From Oscillospiraceae bacterium (lineage in GTDB: Bacteria; Bacillota; Clostridia; Oscillospirales; Oscillospiraceae), in contig JAETQF010000002.1 in the NCBI GenBank assembly GCA_021770845.1, forward strand, positions 179,249-243,248: 64,000 nucleotides of DNA, given 5' to 3'. The first letter of the stretch is position 1; every line of letters begins with the position of its first letter. Position numbers and translations under genes: made by a program. The notes beneath the pieces are model-generated. The model was not told the DNA's origin. It saw only the letters and a program-made list of their open reading frames with translations, and made no database searches. Shown piece by piece: positions 52,294-60,420 of this stretch.

Positions 52294-53226
52294 ATGGAAT
52301 ACGAACCCGTAAAAATCGGCCTTCCCCGGGCCCTGCTCTACGCCCGCTGCCGGGTGCTGTGGCGGGCCTTTTTTCAGGAGCTGGGCGTGGACACCGTCAC
52401 CAGCCCCCCCACCGACCGGGAGATCCTGGAGCGGGGCTCCGCCCTGGCCATCGACGAGGCGTGCCTCTCCCTGAAGATCTACCTGGGCCACGTCCAGGCC
52501 CTGCTGGGCGCCTGCGACTACATCCTGGTGCCCCGGGTGAGCAGCTTCGGGCGGCACCGGAGTATGTGCACCCGCTTTGAGTCCACCCCCGACCTGGTGC
52601 GCAGCGTGTTTCGGGGCAGCGATCAGCAGTTCCTCTCCTACGACGTGGACGAGGAGATGGAGGGCAAGTCCGAGGAGGCCGCCTTCCTGGAGCTGGGCCG
52701 GGCCCTGGGCCGTCCGCCCAAGGCGGTGAAGAAGGCGTACAAGGCGGCGAAAAAGGCGGAGCTGGGCCATCACAGGGAGCGGGTGCGCAGGCAGGAGCAG
52801 CTCCTCAAGCGGGAGGGGCTGAAGGTGCTGCTGGCCGCCCACAGCTATGTGGCGGAGGACGCCTCCATGGGCCGCACCGTCACCGACTACCTGAAAAAGG
52901 CGGGGGTGATCCCCCTGCGGGCGGATCTGGTGGATCGGGACGCCGCCCTCAAGCGCAGTAAGGAGCTGTCCCCCACCTGCAAGTGGGAGATCAGCCGGGA
53001 GATCCTGGGCGGCATCGCCCTGCTCCGGGATCAGGTGGACGGCATCATCCTGCTCAGCGCCTTCCCCTGCGGCCCCGACGCCATGGTGAACGAGCTCATC
53101 ACCCGCCGGGTGAAGGGCGTGCCCATCCTCAACCTGGTGATGGACGCCCAGAGCGGCACCGCCGGGGTGGAGACCCGGCTGGAGAGCTTCATCGACATCA
53201 TCCGGTTTCAAAGGGGGGAGCTGTAA
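52294..53226 (+). CDS. DUF2229-type acyl-CoA dehydratase activase-related protein
   Basis: A 310-residue protein of the DUF2229 group that accompanies 2-hydroxyacyl-CoA dehydratase activators (KIGLPRALLYAR at the N-terminus, SALAIDEACLSLKIYLGHV, LVPRVSSFGRHRSMC, LLSAFPCGPDAMVNE). The ATG at 52294 is preceded by GAGGA at normal spacing; the ATG at 52276 has no such site. In many Clostridia this part is fused with the activase in one very long protein; here it is a separate gene, first of three. Confidence 0.85.
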   Translation: MEYEPVKIGLPRALLYARCRVLWRAFFQELGVDTVTSPPTDREILERGSALAIDEACLSLKIYLGHVQALLGACDYILVPRVSSFGRHRSMCTRFESTPDLVRSVFRGSDQQFLSYDVDEEMEGKSEEAAFLELGRALGRPPKAVKKAYKAAKKAELGHHRERVRRQEQLLKREGLKVLLAAHSYVAEDASMGRTVTDYLKKAGVIPLRADLVDRDAALKRSKELSPTCKWEISREILGGIALLRDQVDGIILLSAFPCGPDAMVNELITRRVKGVPILNLVMDAQSGTAGVETRLESFIDIIRFQRGEL

Positions 53227-54306
53227 ATGGCGGAGGCAAAGACAAGGAGCGTCTCCTTCCCCCGGTACGCAGAGTACAACTGCGCCTTCAAATACATTGT
53301 GGAGCAGGCCCTGGGCTGCAAATACGTCATGCCCCCGCCCCTCACCAAGCGCACCATGGAGCTGGGCGCCAAGTACAGCCCCGACTTCGTGTGCACCCCC
53401 TTCAAAACCATGCTGGGCAACCTGATCGAGGCCTTGGAGGCCGGGGCGGACACCCTGCTCATGACTCACGGCCTGTGCCGTTTAGGCTACTACGGGGAGC
53501 TGCTGGAGCAGATCCTGCGGGATCTGGGCTATCAGTTTGAGTTCATCAACCTGTCCGAATACGATATGTCCAAGAAGAAAGAGTATCTCCGCATCGTCCG
53601 CCGGTTCAACCCCAAGGTGAACCCCGCCCGGTTCCTGGCCCGGTTCCTGGAGGGGGTGCGTATGGTGGAGTATCTGGACGAGATCACCGCCCTGTACTAT
53701 CAGAACTGCGGCTTTGACGCCATGGACGGGGCCTACCGCCGATCCTGGCAGGACTTCCTCACCGCTATGTATACCGCCCAGGGCCGGGCCGATATCGAGT
53801 CTGCCTACCGGACGGTGCGCCGGGCCTTTTCCTCCACCCGGCTGGACAAGCCCCAGCGGCCCCTGCGGGTGGGCATTGTGGGAGAGTTCTACACCGTCAT
53901 GGACGCCTTCTCCAACCTGGAGCTGGAGCAGAAGCTGGCGGACATGGGGGTGGAGGTGCACCGCTGGATGAACGTCACCAACCAGTTTCTGCGGTACGGC
54001 AGCGGGCAGAAGAACCTGCGGGTAAAGATCCGGGATCTGTGCCAGTACGACATGGGCCCCACCTCCACCGCCAACATCTGGTACGCCCGGGAGTGCGCCG
54101 AGCGGGGCTTTGACGGCATTGTCCACGTGAAGTCCGCCGCCTGCACCCCGGAGATCGACGTGATGCCCGTCCTCCAGAACATCGGGGCGGACTACAAGAT
54201 CCCCGTGCTCTACCTGACCTACGACGCCCAGACCAGCGACGTGGGGCTCATGACCCGGCTGGAGGCGTTTTACGACATGATCCACATGAGAAAGAAGGTG
54301 CTTTGA
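53227..54306 (+). CDS. 2-hydroxyacyl-CoA dehydratase D-component-like protein
   Basis: A 359-residue protein related to the dehydratase D-component and CoA-activase-associated domains (VCTPFKTMLGNLIEALEAGA, MTHGLCRLGYYGELLEQIL, VGIVGEFYTVMDAFSNLELE, VHVKSAACTPEIDVMP). Several conserved cysteines (C near residues 57, 85 and 310) may bind an iron-sulfur cluster. Its ATG begins at the base after the preceding gene's stop (TAAATGG). Confidence 0.85.
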   Translation: MAEAKTRSVSFPRYAEYNCAFKYIVEQALGCKYVMPPPLTKRTMELGAKYSPDFVCTPFKTMLGNLIEALEAGADTLLMTHGLCRLGYYGELLEQILRDLGYQFEFINLSEYDMSKKKEYLRIVRRFNPKVNPARFLARFLEGVRMVEYLDEITALYYQNCGFDAMDGAYRRSWQDFLTAMYTAQGRADIESAYRTVRRAFSSTRLDKPQRPLRVGIVGEFYTVMDAFSNLELEQKLADMGVEVHRWMNVTNQFLRYGSGQKNLRVKIRDLCQYDMGPTSTANIWYARECAERGFDGIVHVKSAACTPEIDVMPVLQNIGADYKIPVLYLTYDAQTSDVGLMTRLEAFYDMIHMRKKVL

Positions 54307-54307
54307 C

Positions 54308-55258
54308 TTGGAACACGCGTATTTAGGGGTGGATGTGGGCTCCATCTCCACCAAGGGCGTGATCATCGACAAAGAGAACAACATTCTGGCCAGCCAGTAT
54401 ATCTGGACCCAGGGTAACCCCATCGGCGCGGTGAAGGAGCTGGTGGGCCTGCTGGAGGAGCAGTTCGACAAGTCTTCCTATGAGATCGTGGCCACCGGCA
54501 CCACCGGCTCCGCCCGGAAGCTGGTGGGGGCCATCCTGGGGGCCACCATGGTGAAGAACGAGATCACCGCCCACGCCGTGGGCACCACCGCCTTCTACCC
54601 AGACGTGCGCACCATCCTGGAGATCGGCGGCCAGGACTCCAAGATCATCCTGGTGGAGAACGGGGTGGCCGTGGACTACGCCATGAACACCCTGTGCGCC
54701 GCGGGCACCGGGGCCTTCCTGTCCAGCCAGGCCAAGCGGCTGGGCATCGAGGTGGAGGAGATGGGGGACTACGCCCTGCGCTCCACCCACCCCACCCAGA
54801 TCGCCGCCCGGTGCACCGTCTTCGCCGAGTCCGACCTGGTGCACAAGATCCAGATGGGCCACCCCCGGGAGGACATCATCGCCGGGGTGTGCAACGCGGT
54901 GGCGGCCAACTACCTGAACAACGTGGGCAAGGGCAAGAAGATCGTCTCCCCGGTGGTGTTCCAGGGGGGCGTCAGCAAGAACAAGGGCGTGGTGGCCGCC
55001 TTCGAGCGCACCCTGGGCTGCCCGGTGATCGTGGATCCCAACGGCCACCTGATGGGGGCCCTGGGCGCGGCCATCCTGGCCAGGAAGGGCAGCGGGCGCA
55101 AGACCTTTGACTTCAACCTGGTGAACATGGACTTCCGCACCCGGGAGGCCAGCTGCGGCGGCTGCCCCAACCAGTGCGAGATCATCTGCGTCTACCGGGG
55201 GGACGAGCTCATCGACTCCTGGGGCAACCGCTGCGAGCGGGGGGCCGCGGTGCGGTGA
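54308..55258 (+). CDS. Acyl-CoA dehydratase activase, ASKHA ATPase
   Basis: A 316-residue ATPase of the BadF/BadG/BcrA/BcrD/HgdC type that drives ATP-dependent electron transfer to a dehydratase. It has the ASKHA phosphate loop GVDVGSISTKGVI, GTTGSARKL, EIGGQDSKII, and the 4Fe-4S cysteines in NTLCAAGTGAFL and AARCTVFAESD. An additional C-terminal CGGCPNQCE cluster is present. TTG start at 54308, one base after the previous stop. No dehydratase catalytic subunit is next to it. Confidence 0.92.
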   Translation: MEHAYLGVDVGSISTKGVIIDKENNILASQYIWTQGNPIGAVKELVGLLEEQFDKSSYEIVATGTTGSARKLVGAILGATMVKNEITAHAVGTTAFYPDVRTILEIGGQDSKIILVENGVAVDYAMNTLCAAGTGAFLSSQAKRLGIEVEEMGDYALRSTHPTQIAARCTVFAESDLVHKIQMGHPREDIIAGVCNAVAANYLNNVGKGKKIVSPVVFQGGVSKNKGVVAAFERTLGCPVIVDPNGHLMGALGAAILARKGSGRKTFDFNLVNMDFRTREASCGGCPNQCEIICVYRGDELIDSWGNRCERGAAVR

Positions 55259-55263
55259 CCGCC

Positions 55264-55293
55264 TTGACAAGGGGTACTGGAACGTGGTATTCT
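55264..55293 (+). promoter_or_regulatory. valS promoter
   Basis: TTGACA (55264-55269) and TATTCT (55288-55293) with an 18-base spacer. Confidence 0.7.
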
Positions 55294-55327
55294 ATAGTGT
55301 AAATCCCGCGAAAAAGGTTGTGACTAT

Positions 55328-55348
55328 CCGCCCCTTGGGGCGGTTTTT
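55328..55348 (+). terminator. Attenuator-like hairpin in the valS leader
   Basis: CCGCCCC-TT-GGGGCGG followed by TTTTT lies between the valS promoter and its ribosome binding site (AGGAGGG). The leader of about 60 bases is too short for a T-box. It may attenuate valS by another mechanism or end a read-through transcript from the upstream operon. Confidence 0.55.
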
Positions 55349-55362
55349 CAGGAGGGTTACCC

Positions 55363-57753
55363 ATGCAGGAATTTGAAAAGAGATATGACGGCCTTGCAGT
55401 GGAGAAATCCATGCAGGAGTTCTGGCAGGAGAACGAGGTCTATAAATTCACCCCCGACGCCTCCCGGCCCATCTACTCCATCGACACCCCGCCCCCCACG
55501 GTGAACGGCAAGCTCCACATCGGCCACATCTTCAGCTACACCCAGGCGGAGATGATCGCCCGGTACCGCCGTATGCGGGGGTTCAACGTGTTCTACCCCT
55601 TCGGCTTTGACGACAACGGCCTGCCCTCCGAGCGCTTAGTGGAGCAGGAGAGCGGCGTGAAGGCCAAGGAGCTGCCCCGCAGCGAGTTCTGCGAGAAGTG
55701 CGTGGCCACCACCCAGAAGTACGAGGCGGAGTTCAAGGAGCTGTGGCAGTCCATGGGTTTCTCCTGCGACTGGAATTTGCAGTATTCCACCGTCAGCCAG
55801 GAGGTACAGGCCCTGTCCCAGAAGTCCTTTATCGAGCTGGCCAAGGCGGGCCGGGCCTATATCAAGGAGTCCCCGGTGCTGTGGTGCACCGAGTGCCAGA
55901 CCTCCATCGCCCAGGCGGAGCTGGAGACAAAGGATCTGGACTCCTCCTTCAACTACATCCCCTTCGTGGGGGAGGAGGGCACCATTGAGATCGCCACCAC
56001 CCGGCCCGAGCTGCTCTACGGCGTGGTGTGCGTGTTCGTCAACCCCGAGGACGAGCGGTACAAGAAGTACGTGGGCAAGACCGTGAAGGTGCCCCTCTAC
56101 AACTTCGAGGTGCCCGTCATCGCCGACGACAAGGCCGCCATCGACAAGGGTACCGGCGCGGTCATGTGCGCCACCTTCGGCGACACCACCGACGTGGAGT
56201 GGGTGGAGCAGTACGGCCTGCCCTACAAGAAGGTGGTCATGCCCGACGGCCTCATCGCCCCGGAGGTGCCCTTCGTGGGCGGTATGCACGTGAAGAAGGC
56301 CCGGAAGGAGATCATCCGCCTGCTGGACGAGGGCGGCCTGCTGCTCAAGACCGAGCCCCTCACCCATACCGTGTCCGTCCACGAGCGGTGCGGCACCTCG
56401 GTGGAGATCATCCCCTCCAGGCAGTGGTATATCGACATCCTGTCCATGAAGGACGAGCTGCTGGCCGCCGGGGACAAGATCAACTGGTATCCCGCCTCCA
56501 TGAAGAACCGCTACGTCAACTGGGTGGAGAACCTGAAGTGGGACTGGTGCATCTCCCGGCAGCGGTACTTCGGCGTGCCCTTCCCCGTGTGGTACTGCAA
56601 GAAGTGCGGCAAGGCCCACTTCGCCGATCTGGACAGCCTGCCCGTCAACCCGCTGGAGACTCCCTACAATGGGACGTGTGAGTGCGGCTGCACCGAGTTC
56701 GTCCCCGAGTTCGCCGTGCTGGACACCTGGGCCACCTCGTCCATCACCCCCCAGATCAACAAGCACGCCGCCGCCAAGTACGGCGTGGACGGGGACTTCC
56801 TCCCCATGGGTATGCGCACCCAGGCCCACGAGATCATCCGCACCTGGGCCTTCTACACCATCGCCAAGAGCCTGTACCACACCGGAAACATTCCCTGGAA
56901 GGACATCATGATCTGCGGCTTCGTGCTGGCCAAGCCCGGGGAGAAGATCAGCAAGTCCAAGGGCAACGCCAAGCTCACCCCCCAGGCGCTGATCGAGACC
57001 TACTCCGCCGACGTGATCCGCTACTGGGCGGCCAGCGCCCGGCTGGGCACCGACACCTACTTCGACCAGAAGGAGATGCAGGACGCCTCCAAGCGCACCA
57101 TCACCAAGGTGTGGAACTCGTCCAAGTTCGTGCTGTCCCACCTGTCCGACTTCGACCCGGCCTATGTGCCCCAGGTGGAGGTGCCGCTGGACAAGTGGCT
57201 CATCGAGCGCACCAACGAGACGGTGCGGGAAGCCAGCCGCCTGCTGGATCAGTACGAGATCGGCCTGGCCCGGAAGGTCATCGACGACCTGTTCTGGAAG
57301 GATCTGTGCGACAACTATATTGAGATCGCCAAGGAGCGGCTGTACGAGCCCGACGTCCACGGCGTGGAGGAGCGGAAATCCGCCCAGGCGGCCATCTACT
57401 ACTGCCTGCTGAACGTGCTGAAGCTGTACTCCATCTATATTCCCCACGTGACGGAGTATATCTATCAAAAGGGCCTGCGGGAGTTCGTGGGCACCACCTC
57501 CATCCACCAGACCCTGTGGCCCCAGGTGGACAGCGTGGACGGGAAGCTGATCCGCTTCGGCGAGCAGATCAAGGACGCGGTGTCCCTCATGCGCAAGTAC
57601 AAGTCGGAGAACAACCTGTCCATGCGCTCCGACGTGGACGAGTTCGTGGTGGAGGGCTCCAGGGAGTTCGAGGACTGGTTCAAGGCCACGGAGAAGGATC
57701 TGTACGCCTGCTCCCACGCGAAAACTGTGATTTTCAAGTATACCGAGGAATAA
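55363..57753 (+). CDS. valS: Valyl-tRNA synthetase, short form
   Basis: Charges tRNA-Val. The 796-residue enzyme has the class I HIGH motif (KLHIGHIFSY near residue 51), an editing domain with TTRPELL and GTGAV (KGTGAVMCATFGD), and the KMSKS loop as EKISKSKGN near residue 525. It lacks the C-terminal coiled coil of the common bacterial ValRS, which makes it shorter than the usual 870-950 residues. The ATG at 55363 follows CAGGAGGGTTACCC. Confidence 0.96.
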   Translation: MQEFEKRYDGLAVEKSMQEFWQENEVYKFTPDASRPIYSIDTPPPTVNGKLHIGHIFSYTQAEMIARYRRMRGFNVFYPFGFDDNGLPSERLVEQESGVKAKELPRSEFCEKCVATTQKYEAEFKELWQSMGFSCDWNLQYSTVSQEVQALSQKSFIELAKAGRAYIKESPVLWCTECQTSIAQAELETKDLDSSFNYIPFVGEEGTIEIATTRPELLYGVVCVFVNPEDERYKKYVGKTVKVPLYNFEVPVIADDKAAIDKGTGAVMCATFGDTTDVEWVEQYGLPYKKVVMPDGLIAPEVPFVGGMHVKKARKEIIRLLDEGGLLLKTEPLTHTVSVHERCGTSVEIIPSRQWYIDILSMKDELLAAGDKINWYPASMKNRYVNWVENLKWDWCISRQRYFGVPFPVWYCKKCGKAHFADLDSLPVNPLETPYNGTCECGCTEFVPEFAVLDTWATSSITPQINKHAAAKYGVDGDFLPMGMRTQAHEIIRTWAFYTIAKSLYHTGNIPWKDIMICGFVLAKPGEKISKSKGNAKLTPQALIETYSADVIRYWAASARLGTDTYFDQKEMQDASKRTITKVWNSSKFVLSHLSDFDPAYVPQVEVPLDKWLIERTNETVREASRLLDQYEIGLARKVIDDLFWKDLCDNYIEIAKERLYEPDVHGVEERKSAQAAIYYCLLNVLKLYSIYIPHVTEYIYQKGLREFVGTTSIHQTLWPQVDSVDGKLIRFGEQIKDAVSLMRKYKSENNLSMRSDVDEFVVEGSREFEDWFKATEKDLYACSHAKTVIFKYTEE

Positions 57754-57763
57754 TTGGCGCGTC

Positions 57764-57796
57764 AACAGGCCGTCCCGTTTGGGACGGCCTGTTTGA
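57764..57796 (+). terminator. Terminator after valS
   Basis: A 13-bp stem (AACAGGCCGTCCC with its complement at 57781-57793, GTTT loop) with a short T tail. Confidence 0.75.
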
Positions 57797-57803
57797 TCCG
57801 CTA

Positions 57804-57832
57804 TTTACTTATTTGGGGCAAAGTGGTATAAT
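57804..57832 (+). promoter_or_regulatory. Promoter of the secreted stalk-domain protein
   Basis: TTTACT (57804-57809) and TGGTATAAT (-10 at 57827-57832) with 17-base spacing and an extended -10. Confidence 0.7.
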
Positions 57833-57867
57833 GCGTTCAGTGTTCTTAAATGAAGGAGGATGTTTTT

Positions 57868-59658
57868 ATGAAGCGCGAAATCAAATCCCTGGCACGCCGC
57901 GCTCTCAGCCTGGCCCTGTGCGCGGTGATGGCGCTGTCCCTGCTCCCCGCGGCTTTCGCGGCCGATCTCCAGCCGGCCGCGTCCCAAAACATAAATGACC
58001 AGGACTACCCCTACTATGACGCCAACTATGCCACTCCCATCCAATCCTACTTATATGAAAACCAAAGCGGCGGGCTCACCCGGGTGGAGTGCATCGAGGA
58101 CGCCCTGCTGGTGGAGGACTATGATAGCCAGTTCCAGATTCAGGCCAGCCGCTCCCTGCCGCTGGAACTGCCCCGCTGGGGCGGGTTTTTCGCCGGGGCG
58201 GACTACAACTTTGTGGTGGTCGGCCAGAACAACAAGGAGGAAAACAACAGCACGGAGGTCGTCCGCGTCATTCAATACTCCAAGGACTGGCAGCGGCTGG
58301 GCTCCGCCAGCTTGCGGGGGGCCAACACCACCTACCCCTTTGACGCGGGCAGCCTGCGTATGGCCGAGTACGGCGGATACCTGTATGTCCGCACCAGCCA
58401 CACCTTGTACCGCTCCGACGACGGGTTGAACCACCAGTGCAACATGATGTTTTCTGTCCGCCAGAGCGATATGACGGTCACAGATGGCTTTTACTCCCCC
58501 ACGTATATGGATCACGGCTATGCCGCCCATTCCTTTAACCAGTTTGTTCTTGTGGATCAGTCCCAAAATATTGTCACCCTGGATCATGCGGACGCCTATC
58601 CCCGGGCCCTCACCCTGTTCCGGCACAACACAAAGGCCGGACAGAACAGCTTCCTCAGTGGCGGTGGCGCCCGGAAGAACCTGCTGACATACTCCGGCGC
58701 CATCGGCGACAACTACACCGGCGCGGGGGTGGGCGGTCTCGCGGAGACCTCCAACGGCTATGTGGTGGCCTATGACTACGATGGCCGCCTTTCCGTGGAC
58801 AAGACTCATTTTCCGGACAGGGATATGTATCTGGCCTTTGTGGATAAAGGTCTGTCCAATGTCAAGACCAGCAAGCTCAGCAGCGGCTATAACACCACCA
58901 CCCCCGTGCTGGCCCCCACCGGCCTAAGCGGCGGCTACATCATGTGGAACAGAAAGTTCCCGGGCGCTCCGTTTGAGTACGGATATGACAACGACCTCTA
59001 CTACGCCCGCTATGACGCCAACGGCAATGTGGGCCCGGTGCAGACCGCCACCGCGTCCCTGTCCGACTGCGCCCCCATCTACTGGAACGGCAAGGTGGTG
59101 TGGTACGTCACCGACGCTTCCGCGCCCATCTTCTATTTCCTGGATGACAGCGGCGTCACCATCAAGGCCGCCACTGGAATGAACACCACCCCCGTCATCC
59201 CCGGCCAGACCGCCTACGCAAACACCCAGACCGTCCTGCTGGACGGCAAAAGCGTGGAGTTCCAGACCTACGCCCTGAAGGACAGCGCGGGCGGCGTCAC
59301 CAACTACATCAAGCTGCGGGATCTGGCCTACTACCTCAACGGCACCAGGGCCCAGTTTGAGGTAGACTGGCAGCCTGGGCGGGGCATTTCCCTCACCAGC
59401 GGCTTCGCCTACACTCCCAGCGGCAGCGAGCTGTCCACCCCCTTCTCCGGCAACCGGCCGTACAGCCCGGGGAAGAACCAGACCATTGTGAACGGCAGCC
59501 CCCGGGCCATCTCCTCCATCGTCCTCACCGATGACAACGGCGGGGACTACACCTACTACCAGCTCCGGGACATGGGCCGCAATCTGGGATTTAACGTGTC
59601 CTGGCTCAACGGGCAGGTGGTGATCAACACCAACAAGCCCTATTCCGACGCGCAATGA
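57868..59658 (+). CDS. Secreted protein with beta-propeller-like and stalk domains
   Basis: A 596-residue exported protein. The N-terminal signal peptide (RRALSLALCAVMALSLLPAA, cleavage near AFA-AD) is clear. Residues 30-430 contain repeated aromatic strand motifs suggestive of a beta-propeller. The C-terminus from about residue 455 has two stalk or copper-amine-oxidase-N-like segments (VLLDGKSVEFQTYALKDSAG, YIKLRDLAYYLNGT and YYQLRDMGRNLGFNVSW), common in Oscillospiraceae surface proteins. The ATG at 57868 follows AAGGAGGATGTTTTT; the ATG at 57850 is part of that site. Exact role unknown. Confidence 0.85.
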   Translation: MKREIKSLARRALSLALCAVMALSLLPAAFAADLQPAASQNINDQDYPYYDANYATPIQSYLYENQSGGLTRVECIEDALLVEDYDSQFQIQASRSLPLELPRWGGFFAGADYNFVVVGQNNKEENNSTEVVRVIQYSKDWQRLGSASLRGANTTYPFDAGSLRMAEYGGYLYVRTSHTLYRSDDGLNHQCNMMFSVRQSDMTVTDGFYSPTYMDHGYAAHSFNQFVLVDQSQNIVTLDHADAYPRALTLFRHNTKAGQNSFLSGGGARKNLLTYSGAIGDNYTGAGVGGLAETSNGYVVAYDYDGRLSVDKTHFPDRDMYLAFVDKGLSNVKTSKLSSGYNTTTPVLAPTGLSGGYIMWNRKFPGAPFEYGYDNDLYYARYDANGNVGPVQTATASLSDCAPIYWNGKVVWYVTDASAPIFYFLDDSGVTIKAATGMNTTPVIPGQTAYANTQTVLLDGKSVEFQTYALKDSAGGVTNYIKLRDLAYYLNGTRAQFEVDWQPGRGISLTSGFAYTPSGSELSTPFSGNRPYSPGKNQTIVNGSPRAISSIVLTDDNGGDYTYYQLRDMGRNLGFNVSWLNGQVVINTNKPYSDAQ

Positions 59659-59704
59659 GCAAGAGCGCCGTCTCTCAGCGTTGAACACGGGTTTCGACAG
59701 CCTT

Positions 59705-59733
59705 GGGCCGTCCCCCACGGGGGACGGCCCTTT
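59705..59733 (+). terminator. Terminator after the stalk-domain protein gene
   Basis: GGGCCGTCCCC (59705-59715) with its complement at 59720-59730, then TTT. Confidence 0.7.
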
Positions 59734-59833
59734 CCGTATGGTGCCGCCCTCCGGCGGGGCGGGCAAAAAATTTCCCTCCGCTGCAACAATCCGCCCCGCC
59801 CGGGCGTGTTATAGATGAAGGAGCGGAAGGGGG

Positions 59834-59927
59834 CCCCCGCAAAGCCGCCCTTCAGGCTTTGTGGGGAGAGGAGGAGCAAGGGAGCGAACGGAGTTTTCGC
59901 CGCAAGGCGGAAACGCAGTTGAGCGGA
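59834..59927 (+). repeat. Dispersed repeat, copy before the ECF sigma gene
   Basis: Begins CCCCCGCAAAGCCGCCCTTC and ends GAGCGGA. It matches the minus-strand copy at 36322-36414 within the mobile element. It ends 15 bases before the sigma gene ATG and replaces the normal ribosome-binding region. Confidence 0.75.
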
Positions 59928-59942
59928 CTTTGCGACGACGAC

Positions 59943-60416
59943 ATGAGCCACTCCAACCGGTTGGAAGAATTGGTAACCAAACATGAACACACCCTGTACC
60001 GCGCCGCCCTGGCCATTTTAGGCGATCCCCAGGAGGCGGAGGACGCGGTGCAGGACGCCTACCTGCGCTATCTGGAGAAGCGGCCGGAGCTGCGGGACGA
60101 GGGGCACGAAAGGGCCTGGCTGCTGAAGGTGACGGCCAACCGCTGCAAGAGCATCCTGCGCCAGCGAAAGCGCCACCCGGCGGTGGAGCTGCTGGACGTG
60201 TACCCCGCCCCCGACGGGGAGAGCCGGGAGGTGGCGGAGGCGGTGCTGTCCCTGCCCGCCAACCAGCGCACGGCGGTGCACCTGTTCTACTACGAGGGCT
60301 ACACCTCGGAGGAGATCGGGGCCATCCTGGGCCAGCGGCCCGGGACGGTGCGCTCCCACCTGAGCCGCGCCCGGGAGGCGCTGAGGAAGTATTTATCTGA
60401 TGACGAAAGGGGATAA
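59943..60416 (+). CDS. ECF-family RNA polymerase sigma factor
   Basis: A 157-residue extracytoplasmic-function sigma factor. Region 2 is at residues 10-70 (TLYRAALAILGDPQEAEDAV, QDAYLRYL) and region 4 at residues 100-150 (LPANQRTAVHLFYYEGYTSE, EIGAILGQRPGTVRSHLSRA). The ATG at 59943 has no visible Shine-Dalgarno sequence. Upstream is the dispersed repeat, so translation may be weak or start further upstream. The next gene, a single-pass membrane protein, is its probable anti-sigma factor. Confidence 0.9.
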   Translation: MSHSNRLEELVTKHEHTLYRAALAILGDPQEAEDAVQDAYLRYLEKRPELRDEGHERAWLLKVTANRCKSILRQRKRHPAVELLDVYPAPDGESREVAEAVLSLPANQRTAVHLFYYEGYTSEEIGAILGQRPGTVRSHLSRAREALRKYLSDDERG

Positions 60417-60420
60417 CTTC

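Larger units (their letters stand above)
59659..59942 (+). other. Intergenic region with terminator and repeat
   Basis: No gene. It holds the terminator at 59705-59733 and the dispersed repeat at 59834-59927. A frame open through this region into the sigma gene is not convincing as protein. Confidence 0.5.
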
